The position numbers and the translations under genes are program-made. From NCBI GenBank assembly GCA_003513495.1, contig DOPM01000040.1, positions 158,286 through 222,285 of the forward strand: DNA of 64,000 nucleotides. The letters run 5' to 3'. This stretch comes from Desulfosporosinus sp. GTDB lineage: Bacteria; Bacillota; Desulfitobacteriia; Desulfitobacteriales; Desulfitobacteriaceae. The number at the start of each line of letters is the position of its first letter. Within the stretch, counting starts at the first letter, position 1. Below are positions 1 to 8,941 of the stretch, piece by piece. Below the pieces are notes generated by a model. The model was not told the origin of the DNA and searched no databases. It worked only from the letters and a program-made list of their open reading frames with translations.

Positions 1-1737
1 ATGCTTCTTGATCAACAAAACTTCTCGATTACTCTTGATGAAATTTTAGATAATACGAATAACGCGATTATTGCTGTTAATCCCCAAGGGATGATTATTT
101 ATGCTAATCGTGCCGTTTTTAGCATATTGAAAATTCCTGCCACTAATCTTGTAGGACAATCAATCAAGGATTACTTCCCTGAAACTGGGTTAATGCGAGT
201 TTTTGAGACTGGAATTGCCGAGCTAGGCCAGCGCTTAATGATGAATGATACGATATTACTGAGTAATCGCACCCCTATCTATGTTCACGGAGAATTAGTG
301 GGAGCTGTGGCTGTCTTTCAGGACATTACAATTCTTCAGAATGTCCTGGATAATTTAGTTATCGAGCATGAGAAAACAAAGCAACTCCAACGTACCCTTG
401 AAGTTGTACTCAACACCGCTTATGATGGATTAATCGTGGTTAACAAACAGGGAATTGTCACAATGACGAATCAAGCATTTTCAAGTTTTTTCAAGAAAAC
501 TCCTGCAGATTTGATCGGTAAACCTATCACAGAAGTTTATGACAATCCAAAATTTACTGATGTCCTTGTAACGGCTCAGCCAGTCCACGGATATATTCAC
601 GACTTAAATGGTCATGAAATTATCGCCAGCAGAATTCCGATTATGCAGGATGGAAAAATTGTAGGGGCTTTAGGAAAAGTCGTATTTAAAGATGTGAATG
701 AACTCTATGCCTTAACCAAAAAGATTGATTCGTTGCATTCTGAACTTGACTATTATAAAAAGACCATGTCACATAACAATTCTTCGGCTTTGGAACTCTT
801 AAAGGGCAGAAATGTCACTATGAATAACTTGGTGCAGACCACTCTGCGCGTGGCTAAATCAGGGTCGACTGTGCTTCTGAGGGGAGAGAGTGGAACAGGT
901 AAAGAATTATTTGCCCTCTTACTTCATGCCCAAAGTTCCCGTAGAGAGGGACCTTTTATCAAAGTGAATTGTGCAGCTGTACCGGATAATCTACTTGAAT
1001 CTGAAATGTTTGGTTATGATGAAGGTGCATTTACGGGAGCCAGAAAAGGGGGGAAGATCGGAAAGTTTGAACTTGCTGATGGAGGGACCCTGTTTCTTGA
1101 CGAAATCGGAGATATGGAAATGAACATGCAGGCTAAGTTATTACGAGTTATTCAGGAACGTGAAGTCGAACGATTGGGAAGCAACAAGTCTCGCAAAGTA
1201 GATTTCCGTTTGGTAGCTGCAACGAACCGTGATCTTGAAGGAATGATTCGAGATAAACAATTCCGTGAAGATTTATACTATCGCTTAAACGTAGTAACTT
1301 TAACGATCCCTCCTTTACGAGAAAGAATGGATGATATCGAAGCCCTTATCAAAACATTTATTAAGAAGTATAACCTTCAGTTTGCACAATCTGTAACGGG
1401 AGTATCGAATGAGGCGAAAGACGTCCTCATGAAACATCGTTGGCCAGGTAATATCCGAGAGCTCGAGAATATTATCGAGAGAGCCTTTAATATGCTTGAA
1501 GGCACTGAAATCCAATTAAAACATCTACCAAACTATCTTCAAGTTCTTGCTAGTCATGATATACGCCCTTATGTCGAAGGGTCACTTGAGACGATTCTTA
1601 ATGGGGTTGAGAAAGATGCTCTTATTATTGCTCTTGAAACAGCTAATGGAAACAAAGTACAAGCCGCAAAATCTTTGGGTTTGTCTCGTGCAGGTTTATA
1701 TAAGAAACTTATCAAGCATCAACTACACAAACCTTAA
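1..1737 (+). CDS. Sigma-54-dependent PAS/AAA+ transcriptional activator
   Basis: Enhancer-binding activator of sigma-54 RNA polymerase. Two PAS domains (about residues 10-110 and 130-235) precede an AAA+ domain with Walker A GESGTGKE near residue 295, the sigma-54 contact loop GAFTGA near 342 and Walker B GGTLFLDEIGD near 361-371. A Fis-type HTH lies at the C-terminus (about 550-572). There is no receiver domain, so PAS ligand sensing is the likely input. The first codon is the first base of the window, so the true N-terminus may lie upstream. A perfect -24/-12 promoter follows 264 bp after the stop, before the fatty-acid operon, so this is very probably its activator. The PAS ligand is unknown. 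Confidence 0.93.
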   Translation: MLLDQQNFSITLDEILDNTNNAIIAVNPQGMIIYANRAVFSILKIPATNLVGQSIKDYFPETGLMRVFETGIAELGQRLMMNDTILLSNRTPIYVHGELVGAVAVFQDITILQNVLDNLVIEHEKTKQLQRTLEVVLNTAYDGLIVVNKQGIVTMTNQAFSSFFKKTPADLIGKPITEVYDNPKFTDVLVTAQPVHGYIHDLNGHEIIASRIPIMQDGKIVGALGKVVFKDVNELYALTKKIDSLHSELDYYKKTMSHNNSSALELLKGRNVTMNNLVQTTLRVAKSGSTVLLRGESGTGKELFALLLHAQSSRREGPFIKVNCAAVPDNLLESEMFGYDEGAFTGARKGGKIGKFELADGGTLFLDEIGDMEMNMQAKLLRVIQEREVERLGSNKSRKVDFRLVAATNRDLEGMIRDKQFREDLYYRLNVVTLTIPPLRERMDDIEALIKTFIKKYNLQFAQSVTGVSNEAKDVLMKHRWPGNIRELENIIERAFNMLEGTEIQLKHLPNYLQVLASHDIRPYVEGSLETILNGVEKDALIIALETANGNKVQAAKSLGLSRAGLYKKLIKHQLHKP

Positions 1738-1797
1738 TTATATCGACACATAACCCTTTTAGAAGATGTTGTTTGAGTGAATTAAACTATCATCCAG

Positions 1798-1814
1798 TGT
1801 CTACAGTTGTTACA
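1798..1814. promoter_or_regulatory. Candidate weak upstream activator site
   Basis: TGTCTACAGTTGTTACA resembles the better palindrome at 1885-1902 apart from one missing base: TGT, ACA, TTG and TTACA are shared. It lies about 200 bp upstream of the -24/-12 promoter, as expected of a second enhancer site. The assignment rests on similarity seen by eye only. Confidence 0.4.
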
Positions 1815-1884
1815 TGTATTCATTCATAGACAGTACCTAACCGCGGGGAATATGGATAGATTCAAGGGTTTCTAGACTTTTGGG

Positions 1885-1902
1885 TGTAAACAATTGGTTA
1901 CA
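1885..1902. promoter_or_regulatory. Palindromic upstream activator site for the sigma-54 regulator
   Basis: TGTAAACAATTGGTTACA is a near-perfect 18-bp dyad (outer arms TGTAA/TTACA, centre CAATTG) centred about 108 bp upstream of the -24 GG. That is a typical enhancer position for a bacterial enhancer-binding protein. Binding by the product of the adjacent activator gene is inference. Confidence 0.6.
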
Positions 1903-2000
1903 CATTACAGAATTTAGAAAGTCTGAAAGTTCACTCAGGTAAACTCTGGAAAGCTTGGCATCAGCTAACGCAAAATAATCTGAAGATAGTGAATATTCAT

Positions 2001-2016
2001 TGGCACATTAATTGCA
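2001..2016 (+). promoter_or_regulatory. Sigma-54 (-24/-12) promoter
   Basis: TGGCACATTAATTGCA matches the sigma-54 consensus exactly: TGGCAC and TTGCA with the invariant GG (2002-2003) and GC (2014-2015) separated by ten bases. Transcription would start near 2027. The first gene of the operon starts at 2085 behind AAGGAGG (2071-2077). Confidence 0.9.
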
Positions 2017-2084
2017 AAGATATTCAGTAGATTACCAATCACCTGATCAATGATCTTGTAATTGAAACTGAAGGAGGATTAAGT

Positions 2085-2930
2085 GTGAAGACAATTATGG
2101 TTATTGGAGCTGGACAGATGGGTGGTGGAATCGCCCAGGTTGCTGCCCAAGCCGGTTACTCGGTCATTTTGAATGACATTAAAGAGGAATTTGTCAGCAG
2201 GGGCTTTGGAATTATTCAGAAGAATCTCAGCCGAAGTGTAGAAAAGGGCAAGCTTAAGGCTGAGGAAAAAGAACTTATTATAGGTCGTATTACGAAATCA
2301 ATCTCTCTACAAGATGCGGCATCGGCTGATTTGGTTATCGAAGCAGCCGTAGAAAATATGGGAATTAAAGCACAAATATTTTCCCAACTTGATGTCATAT
2401 GCCCGGAACATACGATTCTTTCGACGAACACCTCTTCATTACCAATTACAGAAATTGCAGCATTTACTAAGCGGCCGGATCGCGTCATAGGGATGCACTT
2501 TATGAATCCTGTGCCTGTGATGAAGTTGGTAGAAGTCATCCGGGGTCTTGCAACAAGTGATGATGTGTATAAGACGATTGAAACTCTCAGCATCAATATG
2601 GGTAAAACCCCTGTCGAAGTCAATGATGCCCCCGGATTTGTTTCTAATCGGGTCTTAATACCCATGATCAACGAAGCTGTCTATACACTCTATGAAGGAA
2701 TAGCCTCAGTCGAAGCGATTGATAATGTCATGAAGCTAGGAATGAACCACCCAATGGGACCCTTAGCCTTAGGGGATTTAATCGGGTTAGATACCTGTCT
2801 ATCAATTATGGAAGTTTTGCATGAAGGATTAGGGGATAAGTATCGTCCATGTCCGCTGCTTCGTAAATATGTTAAGGCGGGATGGTTGGGGCGCAAATCC
2901 GGGCGCGGTTTCTATAAATACGATGCTTAG
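2085..2930 (+). CDS. hbd: 3-hydroxybutyryl-CoA dehydrogenase
   Basis: NAD(P)-dependent (3S)-3-hydroxyacyl-CoA dehydrogenase interconverting 3-hydroxybutyryl-CoA and acetoacetyl-CoA; cytoplasmic. The N-terminal Rossmann motif VIGAGQMGGGIA starts at residue 6. The NTSSLPITE and GMHFMNPVPVMKLVE blocks and the C-terminal helical domain with HPMGPLALGDLIGLD are typical. At 281 aa it is full length. It starts at GTG with AAGGAGG seven bases upstream. First gene of the sigma-54-driven operon, 25 bp before the crotonase gene. Confidence 0.95.
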   Translation: MKTIMVIGAGQMGGGIAQVAAQAGYSVILNDIKEEFVSRGFGIIQKNLSRSVEKGKLKAEEKELIIGRITKSISLQDAASADLVIEAAVENMGIKAQIFSQLDVICPEHTILSTNTSSLPITEIAAFTKRPDRVIGMHFMNPVPVMKLVEVIRGLATSDDVYKTIETLSINMGKTPVEVNDAPGFVSNRVLIPMINEAVYTLYEGIASVEAIDNVMKLGMNHPMGPLALGDLIGLDTCLSIMEVLHEGLGDKYRPCPLLRKYVKAGWLGRKSGRGFYKYDA

Positions 2931-2955
2931 ATCCAATTAGTTAGGAGGATAAAGC

Positions 2956-3738
2956 GTGGAGTATTCTAATCTCTTACTTGAAAAGAACGGTGCTGTTGCC
3001 GTTCTAACCATCAATCGCCCTAAAGCTTTAAATGCTTTAAACAGTGACACATTATCGGAACTGTCCACCGCGTTGGATGAGCTGGGGAGGGATTCCGGTG
3101 TCAAAGTTGTTATTCTCACTGGAAGTGGAGAGAAGGCCTTTATCGCTGGTGCAGATATTTCTCAAATGAAAGACTTTAACCCTTTGGAAGGAAGGCGTTT
3201 TGCACAATTGGGGCAGGCGGCCTTCCGCAAACTTGAAATGATACCTCAGCCTGTGATAGCTGCTATCAATGGATTTGCTTTGGGCGGTGGGTGTGAATTA
3301 GCCATGGCCTGCGATATTCGAATAGCAAGTGAGAACGCAAAGTTTGGACAGCCGGAAGTAACCCTTGGACTAACAGCCGGATTTGGAGGGACTCAACGTT
3401 TACCTCGTTTAGTCGGCACAGGTATAGCTAGCGAGTTACTATTTACTGGAGACATTATCGATGTTAATGAGGCCTATCGGATTGGGTTAGTGAATAAGGT
3501 CTACTCTCTAGAAACTCTAATGGAAGAAGCCCAAAAACTTGCCCAGCGGATTGCAGGGCGAGCTCCGGCGGCAGTTCAGCTAAGCAAAAGTGCGATTCAA
3601 CGTGGCATTAATATGGATTTAGATAGCGCTCAAGCATACGAAGCTGAGGTTTTCGGATTGACCTTTAGTACCCAGGATCAAACTGAGGGCTGCAGTGCCT
3701 TTTTAGAAAAACGTAAGCCGGTCTTTGAGGGAAAGTAG
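2956..3738 (+). CDS. crt: Enoyl-CoA hydratase / crotonase
   Basis: Hydrates crotonyl-CoA to 3-hydroxybutyryl-CoA or the reverse. The oxyanion-hole segments IAGADISQM (about 64-72) and GFALGGGCELAMACD (about 107-121) and the acidic catalytic region FGQPEVTLGL are intact. At 260 aa it is the usual length. Start GTG behind AGGAGG. Between this gene and the next is a 166-bp purine-rich repeat tract, unusual inside an operon. Confidence 0.95.
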   Translation: MEYSNLLLEKNGAVAVLTINRPKALNALNSDTLSELSTALDELGRDSGVKVVILTGSGEKAFIAGADISQMKDFNPLEGRRFAQLGQAAFRKLEMIPQPVIAAINGFALGGGCELAMACDIRIASENAKFGQPEVTLGLTAGFGGTQRLPRLVGTGIASELLFTGDIIDVNEAYRIGLVNKVYSLETLMEEAQKLAQRIAGRAPAAVQLSKSAIQRGINMDLDSAQAYEAEVFGLTFSTQDQTEGCSAFLEKRKPVFEGK

Positions 3739-3744
3739 AATTTT

Positions 3745-3895
3745 CAATTGTATGTAGGATGAGAAGGTAAGAGATGGGTTTCGAGAGAGGAACCATAAGA
3801 GTTCTGGGTTTTAGAGAGACATAGATGTGAGTTTTAGAGAGAGAATCCTTAGATGCGAGTTTAGAGAAAATCGGCAGAGAGTTAAGATGAGGGGA
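3745..3895 (+). repeat. Degenerate purine-rich tandem repeat inside the operon
   Basis: About four imperfect units of 23-30 bases, each built on a GRGTTTTAGAGAGA core followed by a TAGATG-like end, fill the gap between the crotonase and acyl-CoA dehydrogenase genes. The tract is almost free of C on the plus strand. It has no ORF and no terminator. Confidence 0.55.
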
Positions 3896-3904
3896 TGGAT
3901 TTAA

Positions 3905-5044
3905 ATGAATTTTGATTTAACTCAAGACCATATTATGATGCGTAAAATGGTTCGTGACTTCGCGGAGAAAGAATGCCGTCCAGGTGCCGAAGAGCGCGAT
4001 GAGACGGAAGAGTTTTCTGTAGATATATGGAAAAAATGTGGTGAGCTTGGCTTAGCTGGGGTCACATTCCCAGAAGAATACGGCGGCGTAGGAGCAGACT
4101 ACATCTCTTATGCTATCACAGTTGAGGAACTGTCTCGTGTTGATGCTTCTGTAGGCGTAACCATTTCTGCTCATGCCAGTCTCTGTGCAAATCCCATCGC
4201 AATGTTTGGTACTGAGGAGCAAAAAAAGAAGTATTTAGTTCCATTGGCAACAGGTGAAAAACTCGGCGCGTTTGGTTTAACAGAACCCATGGCTGGTTCC
4301 GATGCTTCAGGTACTCGGACTACAGCTGTTCGTGATGGTAACGATTACATTCTAAACGGTAGTAAGATCTTTATAACAAATGCTTACTATGCTGATACGT
4401 ATGTTGTTACTGCCCAAATGGATAAGAGCAAAGGAAACCGAGGGATTGCAGCTTTTATTTTAGAAAAAGGAATGCCTGGCTTTTCCTTTGGTAAAAAAGA
4501 GAAAAAGATGGGGATTCGTTCTTCAGCCACCTACGAATTAGTTTTTGAGGATGTCCGGGTCCCTGCTGAAAACTTGCTCGGTCAAGAAGGGCAAGGCTTT
4601 AAAATTGCCATGCAAACTCTTGATTTTGGGCGAATTGGTATTGCCTCACAGGCACTAGGAATCGCCCAAGGCGCTTATGAGCAAGCAATGAACTATACCA
4701 AGGAAAGGGTACAGTTCGGTAAGGCTATTTCTGAGTTCCAAAATACGCAATTTAAATTGGCAGACATGGCAACTCAAATTGAAGCTGCTCGTCTTCTCGT
4801 TTATCAAGCTGCATATTTGGCATCTCAGCATAGACCTGTTAGCAAGGCTTCTGCAATGGCGAAACTTTTTGCTTCAGAAACTGCCATGGCAGTTACTACA
4901 ATGGGTGTTCAACTTCATGGAGGATATGGATATACACGCGAATATCCTGCAGAGCGTATGATGCGGGATGCAAAAATAACTGAGATTTATGAAGGAACCA
5001 GTGAGGTTCAACGCATTGTCATAGCAGCTAACATTCTAAAATAG
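3905..5044 (+). CDS. bcd: Short-chain (butyryl-) acyl-CoA dehydrogenase
   Basis: FAD acyl-CoA dehydrogenase for the butyryl-CoA/crotonyl-CoA step, passing electrons to an electron-transfer flavoprotein. Seen: AFGLTEPMAGSDASG flavin-binding block (about 122), IFITNAYYADTY, MGIRSSATYELVF, and the C-terminal KITEIYEGTSEVQRIVI block carrying the catalytic-base Glu. At 379 aa it is full length. No etfBA genes are nearby in the window, so ETF must be encoded elsewhere. Chain length is not provable, but the operon context fits C4. Confidence 0.93.
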   Translation: MNFDLTQDHIMMRKMVRDFAEKECRPGAEERDETEEFSVDIWKKCGELGLAGVTFPEEYGGVGADYISYAITVEELSRVDASVGVTISAHASLCANPIAMFGTEEQKKKYLVPLATGEKLGAFGLTEPMAGSDASGTRTTAVRDGNDYILNGSKIFITNAYYADTYVVTAQMDKSKGNRGIAAFILEKGMPGFSFGKKEKKMGIRSSATYELVFEDVRVPAENLLGQEGQGFKIAMQTLDFGRIGIASQALGIAQGAYEQAMNYTKERVQFGKAISEFQNTQFKLADMATQIEAARLLVYQAAYLASQHRPVSKASAMAKLFASETAMAVTTMGVQLHGGYGYTREYPAERMMRDAKITEIYEGTSEVQRIVIAANILK

Positions 5045-5058
5045 AAAATTTCGGAACC

Positions 5059-5090
5059 TTAGCGAAGCGCCTATTAAAGCGCTTCGCTAA
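5059..5090 (+). other. Intercistronic hairpin
   Basis: A perfect 12-bp stem (TTAGCGAAGCGC at 5059-5070 with its complement at 5079-5090, 8-base loop) sits between bcd and the thiolase gene. No U-tract follows, so it looks more like an mRNA-processing, stabilising or partial-attenuation element than a full terminator. Confidence 0.65.
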
Positions 5091-5143
5091 AAAGAATTTT
5101 GGGACCTTTAAATTATTTAGCGTTATAGAAGGAGAGGCTTTCA

Positions 5144-6322
5144 ATGAGAGACGTTGTTATCGTAAGTGCAGTTCGAACCCCTGTCGGTTCTTTTTGTGGC
5201 ACCTTAGGGCAAATACCTGCCGCAGATCTTGGTGCCTTGGCAGTGAAAGAAGCGATTAAGCGTGCGGGGATTACCCCTGAGCAAGTCGATGAGGTGATTT
5301 TAGGGAACGTCTTACAGGCGGGCCTTGGACAAAACCCCGCTCGTCAAGCGTCCATTAAGGCCGGTATTCCTCAGGAGGTACCATCCTGGACACTGAATAA
5401 AGTATGTGGATCCGGACTCAAAACAATCGTTTGTGCAGCTCAGACCATTATGGTTGGAGATGCCGATATTGTGGTTGCAGGTGGTATGGAGAATATGTCC
5501 CTAGCGCCTTATGTCCTTGCCAAAGCGCGTACCGGTTATAGAATGGGCAATGACGCTATCATTGATTCTATGATTAATGATGGCTTAACAGATGCCTTTG
5601 ACAAGATTCACATGGGAATTACAGCAGAAAACATCGCGGAGCAGTTTAACATTTCCCGTGAGGAACAAGATCAGTATGCAGTATCTAGCCAAAATCGTTG
5701 TGAAGCAGCTACTAAAGCAGGAAAGTTCGCCGAGGAAATAGTACCTGTTTCCATTCCCCAACGTAAAGGAGATCCTGTGGTTGTTTCTCAAGATGAATTT
5801 CCGCGTTTTGGAGCTACCTATGAAGCCATTGCAAAATTACGCCCAGCTTTTAAAAAGGATGGAACGGTGACAGCCGCAAATGCTTCGGGGATTAATGACG
5901 GAGCCGCAGCACTGGTCATTATGGCCAAAGAGAAAGCGGAGGAGTTGGGCTTAACACCCTTGGCAACCATTAAATCCTGGGCTTCAGCAGGTGTTGATCC
6001 AAAGATCATGGGGACTGGTCCTATCCCTGCCAGCCGTAAAGCCTTAGAAAAGGCTGGACTGAAAATAGAAGATATTGACCTCGTAGAAGCGAACGAAGCC
6101 TTTGCCTCGCAAACTATAAGTGTCGCTAAAGGGTTGAATCTCGATATGGCGAAGACGAATGTCAACGGTGGAGCCATTGCTTTGGGTCACCCGGTTGGGG
6201 CATCCGGAACACGTATTCTCGTCTCATTGCTGCATGAAATGAAACGCAGCAATGCACATCTTGGATTAGCTACTCTCTGTATAGGTGGCGGCCAAGGGAT
6301 TGCCTTAATTGTAGAACGATAG
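5144..6322 (+). CDS. thlA: Acetyl-CoA C-acetyltransferase (thiolase)
   Basis: Condenses or cleaves acetoacetyl-CoA. The acyl-accepting Cys is in NKVCGSGLKTI (about residue 88), His in GHPVGASGTR (about 348) and the second Cys in CIGGGQG (about 378). At 392 aa it is standard length. Start ATG behind GAAGGAGAGG. Completes the C4 beta-oxidation/butyrate set with hbd, crt and bcd. The 287 bp after it have no clear terminator and no convincing second promoter. Confidence 0.95.
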   Translation: MRDVVIVSAVRTPVGSFCGTLGQIPAADLGALAVKEAIKRAGITPEQVDEVILGNVLQAGLGQNPARQASIKAGIPQEVPSWTLNKVCGSGLKTIVCAAQTIMVGDADIVVAGGMENMSLAPYVLAKARTGYRMGNDAIIDSMINDGLTDAFDKIHMGITAENIAEQFNISREEQDQYAVSSQNRCEAATKAGKFAEEIVPVSIPQRKGDPVVVSQDEFPRFGATYEAIAKLRPAFKKDGTVTAANASGINDGAAALVIMAKEKAEELGLTPLATIKSWASAGVDPKIMGTGPIPASRKALEKAGLKIEDIDLVEANEAFASQTISVAKGLNLDMAKTNVNGGAIALGHPVGASGTRILVSLLHEMKRSNAHLGLATLCIGGGQGIALIVER

Positions 6323-6609
6323 AGTTTAATTGTTTTAGCTAATGCTGAACATTGAAACTACAATAAAGAAAGCTTTTTGCGGATGGTTCCTCCCGAGCGG
6401 CCCAATCTAAAAAGAGTAGGGAACGGCGAAGGAGGACTATCCCACAGAAAGTAGTGTTTAAGCACGCATTTTCAAAATAATGGGGAGTTTTATTTGACTT
6501 GTGATTTCTTGGCCTCATTCTGAGTTTTTGCAACTTCTTGCATGTTAAATATTTCACATTTTGTGTAATTCTATTGCAATAATTTATTGAGCATAAGGGG
6601 GATGTAACA

Positions 6610-7938
6610 ATGTATATGGAAGAGTATCGCAATAAGTGCGTCACAGCTGACGAGGCAGTTAAAGTAATTAACAGTGGAGACTGGGTAGAGTTTGCTTGGG
6701 CTGCAACTGTGCCTGGATTAATAGATGAAGCTTTAGCTCGTCGCAAAGATGAGCTGTTTGATATAAATTTGCGAGGAGGCGTTATCATTACGCCGATGGC
6801 TTGTTTAGAATGTGATCCGGAAGGAGCTCATTTTACCTGGAATAGCTGGCACCTTGGAGGACGCGAACGTAAAATGGTTCAAAAAGGTCAAGCCTACTAC
6901 ATCCCTCTCAAATATTCGGAATTACCAAGGTATTTGCGTGAAGATTTACAAACTGATGTTGTAGCTATTCAAGTTGCTCCTATGGATGAACATGGATACT
7001 TCAATTTTGGAGTTACCATCTCTCATTACGCTGCAGCGATTGAAAAGGCCCGCGCTGTAATAGTTGAGGTAAACGAAGATATGCCTAATGTTCATGGTGG
7101 ATATGATCATGCTGTGCATATTTCTAAGGTTGATTATATTGTCGAGGCTGGGCATCGAGGACTTCCTATCTTACCTTCAGCCTCTGCGTCTGAACTTGAC
7201 CGACAAATTGCAGAGTATGTATTGCCAGAAATTAATGACGGAGCATGTATTCAATTGGGTATAGGTGGAATGCCAAATGCCCTTGGGAAAATGATTGCCG
7301 AATCGGATTTAAAAGACCTGGGAATCCACACCGAAATGCTAGTTGACGGTTTTGTTGATATGGTTGAAGCTGGTAAGGTTACTGGAATGCGTAAGCAACT
7401 AGATAAGGGCAGGATGGTCTATGCCTTTGCGGCCGGAACCCAAAAACTCTATGATTTTATTCGGAATAACCCCTCCGTGGCAGGGTATCCCGTCGATTAC
7501 ACCAATCATCCCTTTATTGCTTCTCAGAATGACCAACTTATATCTATTAACAGTGCCTTAGAAATCGATTTAACTGGCCAAGTTTGTTCAGAATCTGCAG
7601 GATCAAGTATGATAAGCGGTGCGGGGGGACAGTTAGACTTTGTAGAAGCTGCCTATAATTCAAAAGGGGGAAAAAGCTTTATCTGCTTACCTTCCACCTA
7701 TAAGGATAAGAACGGGCAGATGCATTCCCGTATTAAAGGACTTATGACACTAGGGTCGGCGATAACGGATACTCGTCCAACAGTTCAGTTTGTTGTTACT
7801 GAGTATGGGAAAGTCAATCTAAAGGGATTAGCCACTTGGCAGCGTGCGGAAGCATTGATTTCAATCGCTCATCCTGACTTCCGGGAGAGCCTGATTGCTG
7901 AAGCACAGAAACTCAAAATTTGGCGGAAGAGAGCATAG
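6610..7938 (+). CDS. Butyryl-CoA:acetate-type CoA-transferase (Cat1/Ach1/4HbCT family)
   Basis: Family I CoA-transferase of the acetyl-CoA hydrolase/transferase group. Seen: GIGGMPNALGKMIA (CoA contact), HTEMLVDGFVDMVEAG, and NSALEIDLTGQV with the catalytic Glu near residue 318, then GQLDFVEAAYNSKGGKSF and VTEYGKVNLKG. 442 aa matches butyryl-CoA:acetate CoA-transferases. Start ATG behind AAGGGGG. The position after the C4 pathway suggests activation of butyrate, or release of butyrate, by CoA exchange with acetate. Substrate assignment is from context. Confidence 0.85.
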   Translation: MYMEEYRNKCVTADEAVKVINSGDWVEFAWAATVPGLIDEALARRKDELFDINLRGGVIITPMACLECDPEGAHFTWNSWHLGGRERKMVQKGQAYYIPLKYSELPRYLREDLQTDVVAIQVAPMDEHGYFNFGVTISHYAAAIEKARAVIVEVNEDMPNVHGGYDHAVHISKVDYIVEAGHRGLPILPSASASELDRQIAEYVLPEINDGACIQLGIGGMPNALGKMIAESDLKDLGIHTEMLVDGFVDMVEAGKVTGMRKQLDKGRMVYAFAAGTQKLYDFIRNNPSVAGYPVDYTNHPFIASQNDQLISINSALEIDLTGQVCSESAGSSMISGAGGQLDFVEAAYNSKGGKSFICLPSTYKDKNGQMHSRIKGLMTLGSAITDTRPTVQFVVTEYGKVNLKGLATWQRAEALISIAHPDFRESLIAEAQKLKIWRKRA

Positions 7939-7988
7939 ATCTAGGTGATATCCAAGAATGATCATATAATTATTTGTTGCTTTAACCT

Positions 7989-8018
7989 AAAGGGGGGGCT
8001 AATATGCCCCTTCTTTTC
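7989..8018 (+). terminator. Rho-independent terminator of the fatty-acid operon
   Basis: AAGGGG at 7990-7995 pairs with CCCCTT at 8007-8012 and is followed by CTTTTC, 50 bp after the CoA-transferase stop. It marks the operon end. Confidence 0.75.
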
Positions 8019-8213
8019 TATACCAAGCAGTAAATTTCATTCGTTACATACATTCCGTACATAATTGTAACTAGGCAGCAGCCTGTATTTTTTACTTTAT
8101 AGACAATCGTTAATTTTATCGTTAGAATTGAAAAGGATGTAAATAATATAAGTGAACTGGACAATGAATAACAAACCTTAAATGGACAGTTCAAGAAATA
8201 GAGGATTATCACA

Positions 8214-8921
8214 ATGGGCAAAAAAAAGGATTTGAGAGTACCTCCGCGTAAACCGGTTTGGAATATTTGGCAAGGGTTGCTTATAGTGGCTGTTGTGACG
8301 TTGATTGAATATCCACTCGGATGGCTAGAGAGTCCTAAGGATTTAGATTCTTCCCATGGGATTCTAAGCTTTATAGGGGTTGGCTTGGGGGATGTACTAC
8401 TATACTTTATAGTTATATGGATCTTTCTAAAATTGATCCGACGACCGTTTGCTGACTTAGGGTTTGTTAAGCCTCTTCAACGATACCTAGTCTTAGGTTT
8501 TATTGTAGGAACTCTCTTATTTGTAAGTATTGGCCTATTAGGAAACCTATTAACAAAATTATTAGGAACTCCCGCTCCCCAGAGTTTTGCCGTGGCGGTA
8601 AAAGGGACAAACTCTACTTGGGAATTTATCTTGCTCACTGTCCTGGGAGGAGTAATAGCCCCGATTAAGGAAGAAATGTTTTTTCGTGGGTTAATATATC
8701 CACCGCTGAGGCAAGCCTTTGGGAGAGGTAAAGGGATACTTTTAACAGGGCTTTTCTTTGCAACCTTGCATTTAGAAGTTATAAGGTTTTTACCCTTACT
8801 TATTGGAGGAGTTGTTCTGACATGGTTATATGAACGTTCTTCAAGTATTTGGCCTGCGGTAGTAGCCCATGGGACTTGGAACACATTGATGGCTGTAGCT
8901 TTATGGATTCAGCGCTATTAG
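8214..8921 (+). CDS. CPBP family intramembrane glutamic endopeptidase (Abi/CAAX-like)
   Basis: Multi-pass membrane protein of 235 aa with about six hydrophobic segments. The conserved active-site motifs are present: EEMFFRG (EExxxR), FATLHL (FxxxH) and VVAHGTWN (HxxxN/D). Family members cleave peptides in the membrane or act in bacteriocin self-immunity. The substrate here is unknown. It lies 20 bp before the rRNA methyltransferase gene and may be co-transcribed with it. Confidence 0.85.
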   Translation: MGKKKDLRVPPRKPVWNIWQGLLIVAVVTLIEYPLGWLESPKDLDSSHGILSFIGVGLGDVLLYFIVIWIFLKLIRRPFADLGFVKPLQRYLVLGFIVGTLLFVSIGLLGNLLTKLLGTPAPQSFAVAVKGTNSTWEFILLTVLGGVIAPIKEEMFFRGLIYPPLRQAFGRGKGILLTGLFFATLHLEVIRFLPLLIGGVVLTWLYERSSSIWPAVVAHGTWNTLMAVALWIQRY

Positions 8922-8941
8922 ACTAACTTTAAGGAGATATT

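Noticed and set aside
6323..6609. Possible second sigma-54 promoter before the CoA-transferase (TTGGCC ... TTTTTGCA)
   Set aside because: The GG to GC spacing is 17 or more, not 10, so it is not a -24/-12 element. No clear -35/-10 pair was found either.
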